18,876 bases of DNA from Acidobacteriaceae bacterium (GCA_003165455.1 PLUJ01000221.1:304-19179), one strand, 5' to 3'; numbered from the stretch's first letter, positions 7,963-16,240 are shown. Notes: generated by a model not told the origin, from the sequence alone. A program made the numbers and translations.

Positions 7963-8220
7963 ATGGCTAAAAGACTCCAGGTCATTTTGCAAGATCCCGA
8001 CTATCGCGAGATTCAGAAGATGGCGCGTGCCCGCCACATGTCAATCGCCGAGTGGGTAAGGCAGGCTCTGGAGCGGGCGCGCGAACGCCAACCTCTCGGC
8101 GAACCGAGTAAGAAGCTCGAAATTGTTCGTGCTGCAGCCCGCCATGAATACCCAACTGCCGACATCGACCGGATGCTGACGGAAATCGAGCGCGGGTACG
8201 GTAGCGGCGTAGATTCGTGA
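7963..8220 (+). CDS. Ribbon-helix-helix antitoxin (VapB-like)
   Basis: This 85-residue protein should neutralise the PIN toxin encoded next to it and repress the operon. The N-terminal stretch MAKRLQVILQDPDY can form the DNA-contacting beta strand of a ribbon-helix-helix fold, followed by helices around 15-24 and 27-44 (SIAEWVRQALERARER), as in CopG/Arc-type antitoxins. The C-terminal part (about 50-85), with PTADIDRMLTEIERGY, is the kind of flexible segment that wraps the toxin. Its stop overlaps the toxin start by four bases (GTGA), which indicates translational coupling. There is no Shine-Dalgarno sequence before the ATG at 7963. The family call rests on the N-terminal pattern and the PIN partner. 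Confidence 0.85.
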   Translation: MAKRLQVILQDPDYREIQKMARARHMSIAEWVRQALERARERQPLGEPSKKLEIVRAAARHEYPTADIDRMLTEIERGYGSGVDS

Positions 8221-8612
8221 TCCTCGTCGACTCCAACATCCCAATGTACTTGGTTGGGGCATCACACCCTCACAAGAATGACGCGCAGCAGTTGCTGGAA
8301 AGGTTGGTAAGCGAACGCCAGCGTCTAGTTACCGATGCCGAGGTACTGCAAGAGATTCTCCACCGATATTCGGCGATTAACCGGCGCGATGCGATTCAGC
8401 CTGCCTTTGATGCTCTTCTTGGAATTGTTGATCATGTGTTTGCAGTCGATCTCGCCGCCATCGAGCGCGCCAAGGCCATCGTACTCGGCAACCCGCGACT
8501 ATCCTCGCGCGATGCCCTGCACCTAGCGATCATGCAGCAGCATGACATCGAGCGCGTCCTGACCTTCGACTCTGGTTTTGATGGTTTTCCTGGGATTACG
8601 CGCTTGCATTAA
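8217..8612 (+). CDS. vapC: PIN-domain ribonuclease toxin (VapC-like)
   Basis: VapC-type toxins are Mg-dependent RNases that cut tRNA or rRNA and stop translation until neutralised. The 131-residue protein has the PIN acidic set: Asp5 in MILVDSNIPMY, Glu46 in EVLQEILHRY, Asp99 in SSRDALHLA, and Asp118 in VLTFDSGFD. The order and spacing are normal and no residue appears lost, so the toxin is probably active. Translation starts at GTG 8217, overlapping the antitoxin stop. The pair sits between the MFS gene and the lptC/A gene, a plausible site of mobile insertion, but no flanking repeats or attachment site were seen. Confidence 0.92.
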   Translation: MILVDSNIPMYLVGASHPHKNDAQQLLERLVSERQRLVTDAEVLQEILHRYSAINRRDAIQPAFDALLGIVDHVFAVDLAAIERAKAIVLGNPRLSSRDALHLAIMQQHDIERVLTFDSGFDGFPGITRLH

Positions 8613-8684
8613 AGAACGGCTAAAGCGATCCGCTGATGCAACCTAAATGCTAGACTTCCGGTTCTACCCAATCGGAGGTGCGCC

Positions 8685-8729
8685 ATGCGCCATTCGTCTG
8701 CGGTTGGCGACGAAGTTCGATGGATTTAG
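8685..8729 (+). CDS. Possible 14-codon leader ORF before lptC/A
   Basis: An ATG at 8685 follows CGGAGG with a 6-7 nt spacer, one of the best ribosome sites in the window. It opens a 14-residue frame, MRHSSAVGDEVRWI, ending at TAG 8727-8729, 10 nt before the lptC/A start. A TAGACT hexamer at 8651-8656 could be the -10 for a transcript carrying it. It may be a leader peptide that couples translation into lptC/A, which has no Shine-Dalgarno of its own. It may also be chance; the peptide matches nothing I recognise. Confidence 0.3.
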   Translation: MRHSSAVGDEVRWI

Positions 8730-8732
8730 ACT
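8704..8732 (+). promoter_or_regulatory. Candidate promoter for the lptC/A gene
   Basis: TTGGCG (8704-8709) and TAGACT (8727-8732) are spaced by 17 nt, and the -10 ends 7 nt before ATG 8740. This is the same geometry, and the same -10 hexamer, as the vapBC promoter. The lptC/A start has no Shine-Dalgarno sequence, consistent with a leaderless transcript. Confidence 0.5.
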
Positions 8733-8739
8733 GAATTGA

Positions 8740-11196
8740 ATGCCGCTAAAAATCTACAGACTACGCCGCTGGTTGGCGGTAATGGCTGTTCTATTTACGG
8801 CCGTGGTCGCTGGCATGTATTTTTATGCCCGACTCCGCCAGCATAGCGTCCTCAAAGGATTTCCCGGAAAAATAGGTTTCGATATCAAACAGACCGCCAG
8901 CGGTTTTCAATTTTCAAAATCAGAATCGGGGCGCACGGTGTTTACCATCCGCGCCAAGAACGTGAAGGAGTTCAAGCTCAACGGACATGCCGAACTGCAT
9001 GACGTGACCATCATCCTCTACGGCCGCGACACCTCGCGCTTTGATCAGATTTATGGGGAAGATTTCACCTTCGATCAGAAATCCGGGGATGTAACTGCCA
9101 AAGGTGAGGTCGAGATTGATCTGCAGGCGAATCCGGGTGGCATCAACGCGCCCGACCAATCGTCTCCTGCAGAAATTAAGGATCCGATTCACCTCAAAAC
9201 CAGCGACCTGGTCTTCAACCGGAATAGCGGCGACGCTTCCACCGATGCGCGGGTCGATTTTCGTACTCCTCAAGCCACGGGCTGGGCCGTGGGAGTTCGC
9301 TATGCAGCAAAAACCGCAACGCTCACGCTGGCCTCGCAGATTCATGTGACATTAAGCGGCCAGGAGGGCTCCACGCTTTTCGCCGACCACGGCACCATCA
9401 CCCGCGAGCCCCGAGAAATTAAGCTGGATCATCCTCTGATGAAGCGTGACGGTGGAACTCTGCAGGCGGAGCAGGCCACATTTTTCCTTGGGCCGGAGAA
9501 TGAAGTGCAGCGGATCCTCGCGTCGGGAAATGTGAACGCGGAATCCGCAGAAGAATCCGGGACCAAGACGGAACGAAAAGAAATAAGCGACAAGGACAAT
9601 AAAACTCAAGGCCGGATGCTGGCGCGGGCCGACCAAGCCGAGCTTCTTCTTACCGGCAAACAGAACCAGCTACGCATCGCCACGCTCACCGGAAAAGTTC
9701 ACGTGGAACGCACCGGCTTTCAGCCCATGCAGGGCGACGCCGGAAAAGCGATCCTGGATTTTGCCGGCCAGAACGAACTGAGGAAAGTTCATGCCTCTGA
9801 TGGAGTACGCCTGGCGCGGCGTGGTGAAGGGAAAACAAGCGCCAAACTCGCCGATGGCTCCGCTCCACAAGATCTCGACATTGCAGCTCCCATCATTGAT
9901 TTCTTCGTGATCGGCGGACGACGCCTGGATCGCGCACAAACATCCGGCGCCGCCAGGATCACCATCTCACCTTCGCAGAATGAGAGCTCACCCTCCCTTG
10001 AACGCACGGTCATCACGGCAGGACGCTTCGATGCCAAGTTTGACGCGACTTCGACTGGCAAGAGCCGGCTGGCTTCGCTCCATGGGGAGCCAAACGCGAA
10101 GATAGTAAGTGTAGCTCCGGGCGTGCCGGACCGCGTCAGCACCAGCCAACTCTTGAACGCCACATTTCTGCCGGAGGGTGGAATCGCCACCATCATCCAG
10201 CAGGGAAGCATCTTCTATACGGATGGCCAACCGCCCGATAAACGCACCCAGGCCTGGGCCGACAAAGCGCTCTATACTCCAGCCGATCACATTCTGCTTC
10301 TCACTGGCAGCCCACGCGTCACCGACGGTGGCATGACGACTACCGCCAACACCATTCGCATGAACCGCTCTAGCGATGAGGCTCTCGCCGATGGCGACGT
10401 AAAGAGCACTTACAACGACCTTAAAGAACAACCAAACGGCGCCTTGTTAGCTACGTCCTCGCCGATCCATGTGACTGCCACCAGGATGACGGCGCAAAAT
10501 TCTCCGGCGACCGCTTTGTACCAGGGCAACGCCCGGCTCTGGCAGGATGCGAACGTTATCGAAGCTCCTTCCATCCAATTCGACCGGGACCATCGCTCGC
10601 TGGTCGCCCTAGGTACACCCGCAAAACCCGTGTCGACGGTTTTGGTCCAGGCGACGAAGGGCAAGCCGGAATTCAATGGCTCCAAAACCAAGCAGACGCG
10701 AAATACTGAGTCCGCAAAAGGCGAATATAAAGCGAATATAAAAAAATCTGCAAAAAAACCTGAAAGCGGTCCCATAACGGTAACTTCGCTACGACTGACC
10801 TACACTGACAACCAACGAGACGCTCACTACGAAGGCGACGTCGTCGCCAATGGAACCGGCTTCAGAGCTACCGCCAATGAGATGAACGTTTACTTTTCGT
10901 ATAACACCCAAACACAAGAGAAGCAATTACTTAACAGCACTGGCAAGGTCGAACGAATGGTTGCCCAAGGCGATGTAGTTATTCAGGAACCGGGACGACG
11001 TGCGAACGGTCAAACCCTCGTCTATACCACCTCAGACGACAAGTTCGTACTGACCGGCGGACCGCCTAGCATTTTTGATGCCGAACGTGGCAAGATTACC
11101 GGCGATTCATTGACTTTCTTCAGGGCCGATGATAGGGTGCTCGTAGTTGGCGAAGCAAGAACTCCTGTGGTAACTCAAACGCGAGTGACCAGATAA
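8740..11196 (+). CDS. LptC/LptA (OstA-like) LPS transport protein, fused multi-domain
   Basis: The protein has 818 residues, several times longer than a single LptC or LptA. An N-terminal membrane anchor (about 11-30, WLAVMAVLFTAVVAGMYFY) is followed by an LptC-like periplasmic domain (about 40-260). Repeated OstA/LptA-like beta-jellyroll segments come next: about 290-360 (ARADQAELLLTGKQNQL), 465-560 (QAWADKALYTPADHILLLTG) and 575-625, then a C-terminal LptA-like domain at 678-818 (TANEMNVYFSY, ANGQTLVYTTSDDKFVLTGG). In the Lpt pathway LptC and LptA form the periplasmic bridge carrying LPS to LptD. The next gene is lptB, followed by rpoN and hpf, the order known from Proteobacteria, where lptC and lptA are separate genes. 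I infer that this one protein does both jobs. A Lys-rich linker (about 640-675) contains A7 runs and an 11-bp tandem duplication. ATG 8740 directly follows an in-frame TGA. Confidence 0.85.
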   Translation: MPLKIYRLRRWLAVMAVLFTAVVAGMYFYARLRQHSVLKGFPGKIGFDIKQTASGFQFSKSESGRTVFTIRAKNVKEFKLNGHAELHDVTIILYGRDTSRFDQIYGEDFTFDQKSGDVTAKGEVEIDLQANPGGINAPDQSSPAEIKDPIHLKTSDLVFNRNSGDASTDARVDFRTPQATGWAVGVRYAAKTATLTLASQIHVTLSGQEGSTLFADHGTITREPREIKLDHPLMKRDGGTLQAEQATFFLGPENEVQRILASGNVNAESAEESGTKTERKEISDKDNKTQGRMLARADQAELLLTGKQNQLRIATLTGKVHVERTGFQPMQGDAGKAILDFAGQNELRKVHASDGVRLARRGEGKTSAKLADGSAPQDLDIAAPIIDFFVIGGRRLDRAQTSGAARITISPSQNESSPSLERTVITAGRFDAKFDATSTGKSRLASLHGEPNAKIVSVAPGVPDRVSTSQLLNATFLPEGGIATIIQQGSIFYTDGQPPDKRTQAWADKALYTPADHILLLTGSPRVTDGGMTTTANTIRMNRSSDEALADGDVKSTYNDLKEQPNGALLATSSPIHVTATRMTAQNSPATALYQGNARLWQDANVIEAPSIQFDRDHRSLVALGTPAKPVSTVLVQATKGKPEFNGSKTKQTRNTESAKGEYKANIKKSAKKPESGPITVTSLRLTYTDNQRDAHYEGDVVANGTGFRATANEMNVYFSYNTQTQEKQLLNSTGKVERMVAQGDVVIQEPGRRANGQTLVYTTSDDKFVLTGGPPSIFDAERGKITGDSLTFFRADDRVLVVGEARTPVVTQTRVTR

Positions 11197-11268
11197 ATGA
11201 TGGTCGGTGGGCATAAAAATCGGCGGCGATCAGGAAACATAAATCCATGAACATAAATGGCAAGATAA

Positions 11269-11997
11269 ATGCGTACCCTAGCCACCGATGAGATTGGCAA
11301 GTCGTATCGTGGCCGTCGAGTTGTAAATGGTGTCAGCCTGCAGGTTGAGCAGGCGGAAGTAGTCGGGTTACTTGGTCCTAACGGCGCAGGAAAGACCACA
11401 ACCTTCTACGCCATCGTCGGCCTCATCCCCCCTGATACTGGCCGGGTGCTATACGACGGTCAGGACATTACTGACGTTCCCATGTACCTCCGGGCCCGCC
11501 AGTATGGCATCAGCTATCTCCCTCAAGAAGCTTCGGTTTTTCGCAAACTCACGGTTGAGGAAAACATCCTCGCGGTGTTAGAGGCGCAGCCGATGTCCTG
11601 GCACGAGCGCCGCGAGAAGATGGAGAAATTTATCGATGAACTTGGGTTGGAGCACATTCGGCAAAATCGGGGTTACGCGCTTTCCGGCGGGGAACGCCGA
11701 CGCGTGGAAATCGCCCGCTGCCTGTGCATCAATCCGACCTTCATCTTGCTTGACGAACCTTTTTCCGGGATCGATCCCATCGCCGTTCTCGACCTGCAGA
11801 AAATCATTAGCAGCCTGCGGGCCAGCGGGATTGGAGTGCTGATCACCGATCACAACGTACGCGAAACGCTTTCTGTAACCGATCGCGCCTACATCATCGA
11901 CGACGGCAGAATCTTCCGTCACGGCAAGCCGGAGCAGTTGGCGGGCGATCCGGAAGTGAGAAGGGTGTATTTGGGGGAGAGTTTTTCGCTGGTCTAA
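11269..11997 (+). CDS. lptB: LPS export ABC transporter ATP-binding protein LptB
   Basis: LptB is the cytoplasmic ATPase that, with LptF and LptG, extracts LPS from the inner membrane and pushes it along the LptC-LptA bridge. The 242 residues are the usual length. Walker A is GPNGAGKTT (36-44), the Q-loop glutamine is Q86 in SYLPQEASVFRKLTVEENI, the signature is LSGGE (138-142), Walker B is FILLDE (158-163) followed by PFSGIDP, and the switch histidine is H195 in ITDHNVRET. The sequence YLPQEASVFRKLTVEEN and the PFSGIDPIAV block are characteristic of LptB. It lies 72 nt after the lptC/A gene and 155 nt before rpoN. The ribosome site is weak (GGCAAG). LptF/LptG are not in the window. Confidence 0.97.
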   Translation: MRTLATDEIGKSYRGRRVVNGVSLQVEQAEVVGLLGPNGAGKTTTFYAIVGLIPPDTGRVLYDGQDITDVPMYLRARQYGISYLPQEASVFRKLTVEENILAVLEAQPMSWHERREKMEKFIDELGLEHIRQNRGYALSGGERRRVEIARCLCINPTFILLDEPFSGIDPIAVLDLQKIISSLRASGIGVLITDHNVRETLSVTDRAYIIDDGRIFRHGKPEQLAGDPEVRRVYLGESFSLV

Positions 11998-12022
11998 ACG
12001 GTCGCAACAGAGTTTTGAAAGG

Positions 12023-12098
12023 GCGCGTCTTCAGACGCGCTGGCGAGGATGAGTTCGGGCGGACCCGGTAGACGCATCGGAGTCTCGCCTTTTAGGCG
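12023..12098. repeat. Two GC-rich hairpins between lptB and rpoN
   Basis: GCGCGTC (12023-12029) pairs with GACGCGC (12034-12040) around TTCA. A second stem, CGCCT (12086-12090) with AGGCG (12094-12098), closes a TTT loop. Neither is followed by a T run, so they look more like a dispersed palindromic (REP-like) element or mRNA processing signal than an intrinsic terminator. Whether copies exist elsewhere cannot be seen here. Confidence 0.45.
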
Positions 12099-12152
12099 CT
12101 GAGGAAGACGTGCGAAGAATGACGAAGCTGCCAACTACAACCGACTAAAGAC

Positions 12153-14093
12153 ATGGTATTACTTCAGCACAAATTAAGCGTCAAACTTTCCCAACGCCAG
12201 ATCCTTACGCCGGGTCTCGTGCAGATGGTGTCCGTCCTCGCGCTCAACAAGCTCGAGCTCAAAGACATGATCAATGCCGAGATGGTTGAGAACCCGGTGC
12301 TTGAGGAGCTCGAAGACTCCGTTCCGTTAATCGACGACGTCGGACGCAAAGAAGAGGACCGCGACCGACTTACGGCCAAAACTTCCACCGAAGAAGCTCC
12401 CATTACAGCCGAGAAAAAAGATCCTTTCGAAGAGATCGATTTCGGCTCATTCTTTCAGGATTACCTCGATCCTGGCTATCGTACGCGCGGCGAGATGGAA
12501 GAGATCGAGCGGCCATCGTTCGAGAATTTTCTCTCGAAGCCCACAAATCTTACGGATCATCTCGCCTGGCAACTTGGCGCCTTGAGCCTTCGCCCAGAGG
12601 TCCGGGAGGCCGCCGAGCAGATCATCGGCAACCTGAACGAAGACGGCTATCTGATCGCCAGCGATGAAGAAATGCTGGGCATTGCCCCGCCTGCTACCCC
12701 CGAGGCTGACGCCGCAACCGCAAAAAATATCGTCAGCGAAGCTCATGCCCTGGGATTGGATGAGCCCACGGACGAGCCCGTCAATGACGCCATGAGCGAG
12801 CCCGTCGTCAATGCGACTGCCTCTGCGGATGGAACGCTGAGTGTGTCGGCCGATGTTGCGCCTGCCGACGCCGAACCCGCTCCGTACGCGAGCTCATCGG
12901 TATTCAGTACGGAAGTGTTCAGTACGAATTCCGCGGAGCCCTCCGCGAGCTCAATTTTCGATTTAGCCGCCGCAAGTTCGTTGGCCGAAGCCTCGTTCCC
13001 CAGCAATGGACATTTGTCCGCGGCAGCCGCATCCGCTCCTGAGTCCCTGCCGACGGCGGCGTCCACTCCCAGGCCGGCTTCCGCCTCCGCTCCCAAGATT
13101 GCCCCCAGATTTGTTCCTCGATTTACCTCCGAGGATCTTCAGGAAGCTCTCGAAGTCATACGGCAACTCGATCCTCCCGGCGTGGGTTGCCGCACCCTTC
13201 GCGAGTGCCTGCTTCGCCAGTTGAGCTATCACCAACAGCAGCTGGCGCAAAGCAAGAACGGAGACAAACCGGTCAACGGCACCGCGCACATCTTGCAGGA
13301 TGCGATCGCCATCGTCGACCAGCATCTGCGTGCAGTGCAGAGCAAGCAGCATAAAGAAATCGCCAAAGCGATCGGCCGCCCCGCCGAGGCCGTTCAGCAC
13401 GCCCTCGACTATATCCGCACGCTCGACCCGCGTCCCGGCCTGCAATACAACAAAAGCCAGGCCCGCCTGATCGAGCCTGATGTCGCCTTCATCAAGCATG
13501 GAGATGAGTGGCTGGTTCTCATGAACGAGGACGATCTGCCGCAACTCCGATTGAATCCCGCATACAAAAAGCTGGTCACTCGCGAGACCAACGACAAGAA
13601 CACTCGGGACTATGTCAAAGAGCGCTACAAGAGCGCCATCCAGCTGATCAAGAACATCGAGCAGCGGAAGCAGACCATCACCAAGGTCTGCTACTGCATC
13701 GTCGCCCGCCAGCAGGACTTCCTGGAAAAAGGCATCGATCAGCTGAAACCGATGATGATCAAGGAAGTCGCGGAAGAAATTGGAGTTCACCCTTCTACCG
13801 TGAGCCGCGCGGTCGCCAGTAAATACGCGCACACGCCGCAAGGCGTCTTCGAACTGCGCTACTTCTTCAGCGAAAGCGTGCAAGGCCCCGAGGGCGGCAA
13901 CACCAGTCTGCTTATCTTGAAACGCCGGGTGAAGAAGATAATCGATGAAGAAGATCCCAGCCGTCCGCTGACTGACGAGCAACTCACTCGTATTCTGCAA
14001 TCGCAAGGCATCCAGGTCACTCGCCGCACCGTGGCCAAATACCGTGAAGACATGCGCATCCCCAGTACCCACCAACGCCGAGTGAAAGAATGA
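12153..14093 (+). CDS. rpoN: RNA polymerase sigma-54 factor with large internal insertion
   Basis: RpoN directs RNA polymerase to -24/-12 promoters that need an AAA+ activator. Region I at the N terminus is clear (LSVKLSQRQILTPGLVQM, residues 8-25). The core-binding domain starts near residue 120 and resumes at SEDLQEALEVIRQLDPPGVG (326-345). The helix-turn-helix contains EEIGVHPSTVSRAV, and the RpoN box TRRTVAKYRE is at 623-632. The total of 646 residues exceeds the usual 430-500 because about 150 Ala/Ser/Pro/Glu-rich residues (about 176-324) are inserted after NLNEDGYLIA. The frame is intact and both flanks are conserved, so the protein is probably functional. It sits between lptB and hpf, a widely conserved order. 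No clear ribosome site precedes ATG 12153. No activator or -24/-12 promoter was identified in the window. Confidence 0.96.
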   Translation: MVLLQHKLSVKLSQRQILTPGLVQMVSVLALNKLELKDMINAEMVENPVLEELEDSVPLIDDVGRKEEDRDRLTAKTSTEEAPITAEKKDPFEEIDFGSFFQDYLDPGYRTRGEMEEIERPSFENFLSKPTNLTDHLAWQLGALSLRPEVREAAEQIIGNLNEDGYLIASDEEMLGIAPPATPEADAATAKNIVSEAHALGLDEPTDEPVNDAMSEPVVNATASADGTLSVSADVAPADAEPAPYASSSVFSTEVFSTNSAEPSASSIFDLAAASSLAEASFPSNGHLSAAAASAPESLPTAASTPRPASASAPKIAPRFVPRFTSEDLQEALEVIRQLDPPGVGCRTLRECLLRQLSYHQQQLAQSKNGDKPVNGTAHILQDAIAIVDQHLRAVQSKQHKEIAKAIGRPAEAVQHALDYIRTLDPRPGLQYNKSQARLIEPDVAFIKHGDEWLVLMNEDDLPQLRLNPAYKKLVTRETNDKNTRDYVKERYKSAIQLIKNIEQRKQTITKVCYCIVARQQDFLEKGIDQLKPMMIKEVAEEIGVHPSTVSRAVASKYAHTPQGVFELRYFFSESVQGPEGGNTSLLILKRRVKKIIDEEDPSRPLTDEQLTRILQSQGIQVTRRTVAKYREDMRIPSTHQRRVKE

Positions 14094-14183
14094 AAAAGAG
14101 TTAGGAAAAAGCAGCCTTACCCTGAGTGGCTCTGTGTCCTCAGTGTTTCAGGATTCTGATCTTGCTTTGCAGGAGCGCCGCGC

Positions 14184-14807
14184 ATGAACGTGGAATTCAC
14201 CGGCCGTCAATACGAAATCACCCCCGCCGTCCGCAAGGAAGTCGAAACCGGCCTCGCCAAAATCCGTAAAATTCTGGGCGACCGCTTTGAAGCGAAAGCC
14301 ATCCTTGCCGTCGAAAAGCACCGCCACAAAGCCGAGATCACCATCAATCCGCCGAAGGGTCCGCTCGTTGGTCTTGCTCAGGCCAAGGACATGATGATGG
14401 CCGTCAGCCAGGCCCTGGACCATCTCGAGAAGCAGGCTGTGAAATACAAAAGCAAATGGCAATCGAAGAAGCGCTCCGCACGCAAGACCGAAGAAGCGAA
14501 GAAATGGAACGGCGGCTCGATCCCGCAAAATCCAACTTCAGCTGCTCTGAACACCAAGGTCGGCCTGACGGAGAAGACTGCCGTCCCCGTTGCCGTGCAT
14601 CGCTATCCCGCCGTGGCCAGGACCACGGAAGTTCATCTGGTGCGCTCCAGCGAAGCCGTCGCCATGCGTCCCATGACCCTCGAAGAAGCCATCAAGGAAG
14701 CCCACTTTCGGGACCGCGATGTATTCATCTTCCGCGACCCGAAAGGCAAACTGATGATTCTGCACCGCACGCGCGAGGGGAAGATGGAACTGATCGAAGC
14801 TCCGTAA
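14184..14807 (+). CDS. hpf: Long-form ribosome hibernation promoting factor
   Basis: HPF binds the 30S decoding region in stationary phase and, in its long form, pairs 70S ribosomes into inactive 100S dimers. The N-terminal S30AE domain spans about residues 1-100, from MNVEFTGRQYEITPAVRKEV to the basic stretch KYKSKWQSKKR. A variable linker runs to about 150. The C-terminal dimerisation domain is at about 160-207 (MRPMTLEEAIKEAHFRDRDV, then FIFRDPKGKLMILHR). The 207-residue length fits the long form, unlike the short HPF of E. coli. AGGAG lies 8 nt before ATG 14184, supporting the start. It follows rpoN by 90 nt. The ptsN/hprK-type genes that often come next are absent; a convergent gene lies beyond it instead. 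Confidence 0.96.
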   Translation: MNVEFTGRQYEITPAVRKEVETGLAKIRKILGDRFEAKAILAVEKHRHKAEITINPPKGPLVGLAQAKDMMMAVSQALDHLEKQAVKYKSKWQSKKRSARKTEEAKKWNGGSIPQNPTSAALNTKVGLTEKTAVPVAVHRYPAVARTTEVHLVRSSEAVAMRPMTLEEAIKEAHFRDRDVFIFRDPKGKLMILHRTREGKMELIEAP

Positions 14808-14922
14808 ATGCACATGCGGGGCTAGTCGTACTCGGCGCCAGCGAATAGAATTTCGAAGTGATAGGAAGGAGGTTCGTAGAATCCCTTAGATTTTCCGACC
14901 CCAAACGTGAGAGTTCAAGGAT

Positions 14923-14936
14923 GGCTCCGCCGAGCC
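14923..14936. terminator. Weak hairpin between convergent hpf and acyltransferase genes
   Basis: GGCTC (14923-14927) pairs with GAGCC (14932-14936) around CGCC, just past the stop of the minus-strand acyltransferase gene and 116 nt after hpf. The stem is short and there is no T run, so the assignment is weak. Confidence 0.25.
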
Positions 14937-14939
14937 GTT

Positions 14940-16169
14940 CTATAAATACTTTAGCCACCAATCATCCCGCCGCGCCTTCAACTCCGCAAACCACCGGCAC
15001 GCAAAATAAAGCAGCAGGATCGCAATTCCCCACACCAGGTAAAGCAGTGGAAGACTCCACTCATAACCCGCCGGTGCCTCCGGATTTCCCATGGGATGAT
15101 TCGTAAACAACCACGGGCTCACATAACCTAGCCGAACCTTACAGACAACCAGCGCCAGTGCATGGATCAGGGGAATGTGCAGCATGTAAAAGAAAAACGG
15201 CACCCTCCCAAACAAAGCAACCGCGCGCGCGATCCCGCCGCGCAACCCCTCCATCCAAGGCATCAGCGCAATCATCGGCCCCAGCGTCATCAACAAAAAC
15301 AATAATGACGCCGGATATTTACTCGTGTTTAGAAAGGAGAAAAATCCTGGCATCGGGGGCCGGCCGTTCCAGCCTTGCGTCGCCGCATGCCACGCCCGCG
15401 GGTCGCCGTACAGATTAAATCCCCGTAGCACCATAAAAAGTGCAATTGCAGCAATTCCGATGATGAAACAGAGTCGATCTCTCCGTCGCCTTTCGAACCG
15501 CAGAACGTCGCCGAAGGCGTAACCTGCCGCCATTACTCCAATCCACGGAATGATCGAATACAGCACAATCAGATTCGGCCCGTTTGGTGCAAACTGAACC
15601 GGCCCGGCAAAGAATCCCACGTAGAATATTTTCCAAAGGCCGGAAAACTTGTTGGCATCCATTCCCTCCAGCAACTTACCCATTCGCGAATCCATCAGAT
15701 TATGCGCCGCCATAATCGTCACGCCAATCGCTCCCACTACTCGCAACGGCAGCTTTATGAGTCCCGCCAGCAGGATCATGCAGCATCCGATGACCCAGAT
15801 CACGCCCGCCATTTCATAGTGACGAAAATCAAAATTGAAGGTCCACGCAATTCGCAGAAAAGTCAGCTCGAGAAAAATGAGCCAGAGCCCCCGAGTGACC
15901 AAAAACTTCGAGACATCGGAATGCTTTCGCCCATAGAAAAAGACGCTGGTTCCCGCCAGGAAGACAAATCCTGGCGCACAGAAATTGGTGACCCAGCGGG
16001 TAAAGAAAACCCCCGCCGTCGGCCCACCTGCCGGCACGCCGGAGAAAACCCGCACATGATCGATCGCCATCAGAATCATTAGCGCCCCGCGAATCAGATC
16101 GATGGATCCGATGCGAGACTTCGATTGAACCGGCGCAGGAGCCTGCGCAGCGGCGAGAGTAGCGCTCAT
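14940..16169 (-). CDS. DUF1624/HGSNAT-type membrane acyltransferase
   Basis: This is a 409-residue multi-pass membrane protein with roughly ten hydrophobic helices. The opening RIGSIDLIRGALMILMAIDH (19-38) is the hallmark of the heparan-alpha-glucosaminide N-acetyltransferase catalytic family (DUF1624), which shares the SxDxxRG and DH pattern with YeiB-like acyltransferases. Asp37-His38 followed by VRVF is the likely catalytic neighbourhood. Such proteins move acyl groups across the membrane to sugars; the bacterial substrate is not known, and a cell-envelope or exopolysaccharide glycan is a fair guess. A soluble Ala/Pro-rich tail of about 18 residues precedes the first helix. GAGGG about 8 nt before ATG 16169 supports the start. 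It lies downstream of modA on the same strand, but 217 nt with two strong hairpins separate them, so a shared operon is doubtful. Confidence 0.85.
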   Translation of the reverse strand: MSATLAAAQAPAPVQSKSRIGSIDLIRGALMILMAIDHVRVFSGVPAGGPTAGVFFTRWVTNFCAPGFVFLAGTSVFFYGRKHSDVSKFLVTRGLWLIFLELTFLRIAWTFNFDFRHYEMAGVIWVIGCCMILLAGLIKLPLRVVGAIGVTIMAAHNLMDSRMGKLLEGMDANKFSGLWKIFYVGFFAGPVQFAPNGPNLIVLYSIIPWIGVMAAGYAFGDVLRFERRRRDRLCFIIGIAAIALFMVLRGFNLYGDPRAWHAATQGWNGRPPMPGFFSFLNTSKYPASLLFLLMTLGPMIALMPWMEGLRGGIARAVALFGRVPFFFYMLHIPLIHALALVVCKVRLGYVSPWLFTNHPMGNPEAPAGYEWSLPLLYLVWGIAILLLYFACRWFAELKARRDDWWLKYL

Positions 16170-16240
16170 AAATTCGCCCTCTTTCGCGCGGAAGCAATTC
16201 GACCACGCTCCCGCCTAGGAGTGACACATTACCACGCTCC

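Noticed and set aside
12963..14075. 370-codon open frame antisense to rpoN
   Set aside because: It mirrors the GC-rich codon pattern of rpoN, has no recognisable domain or ribosome site, and the opposite strand is a clear sigma-54.
14858..15106. 82-codon plus-strand frame after hpf
   Set aside because: It mostly runs antisense through the acyltransferase gene and shows no domain; treated as a shadow frame.
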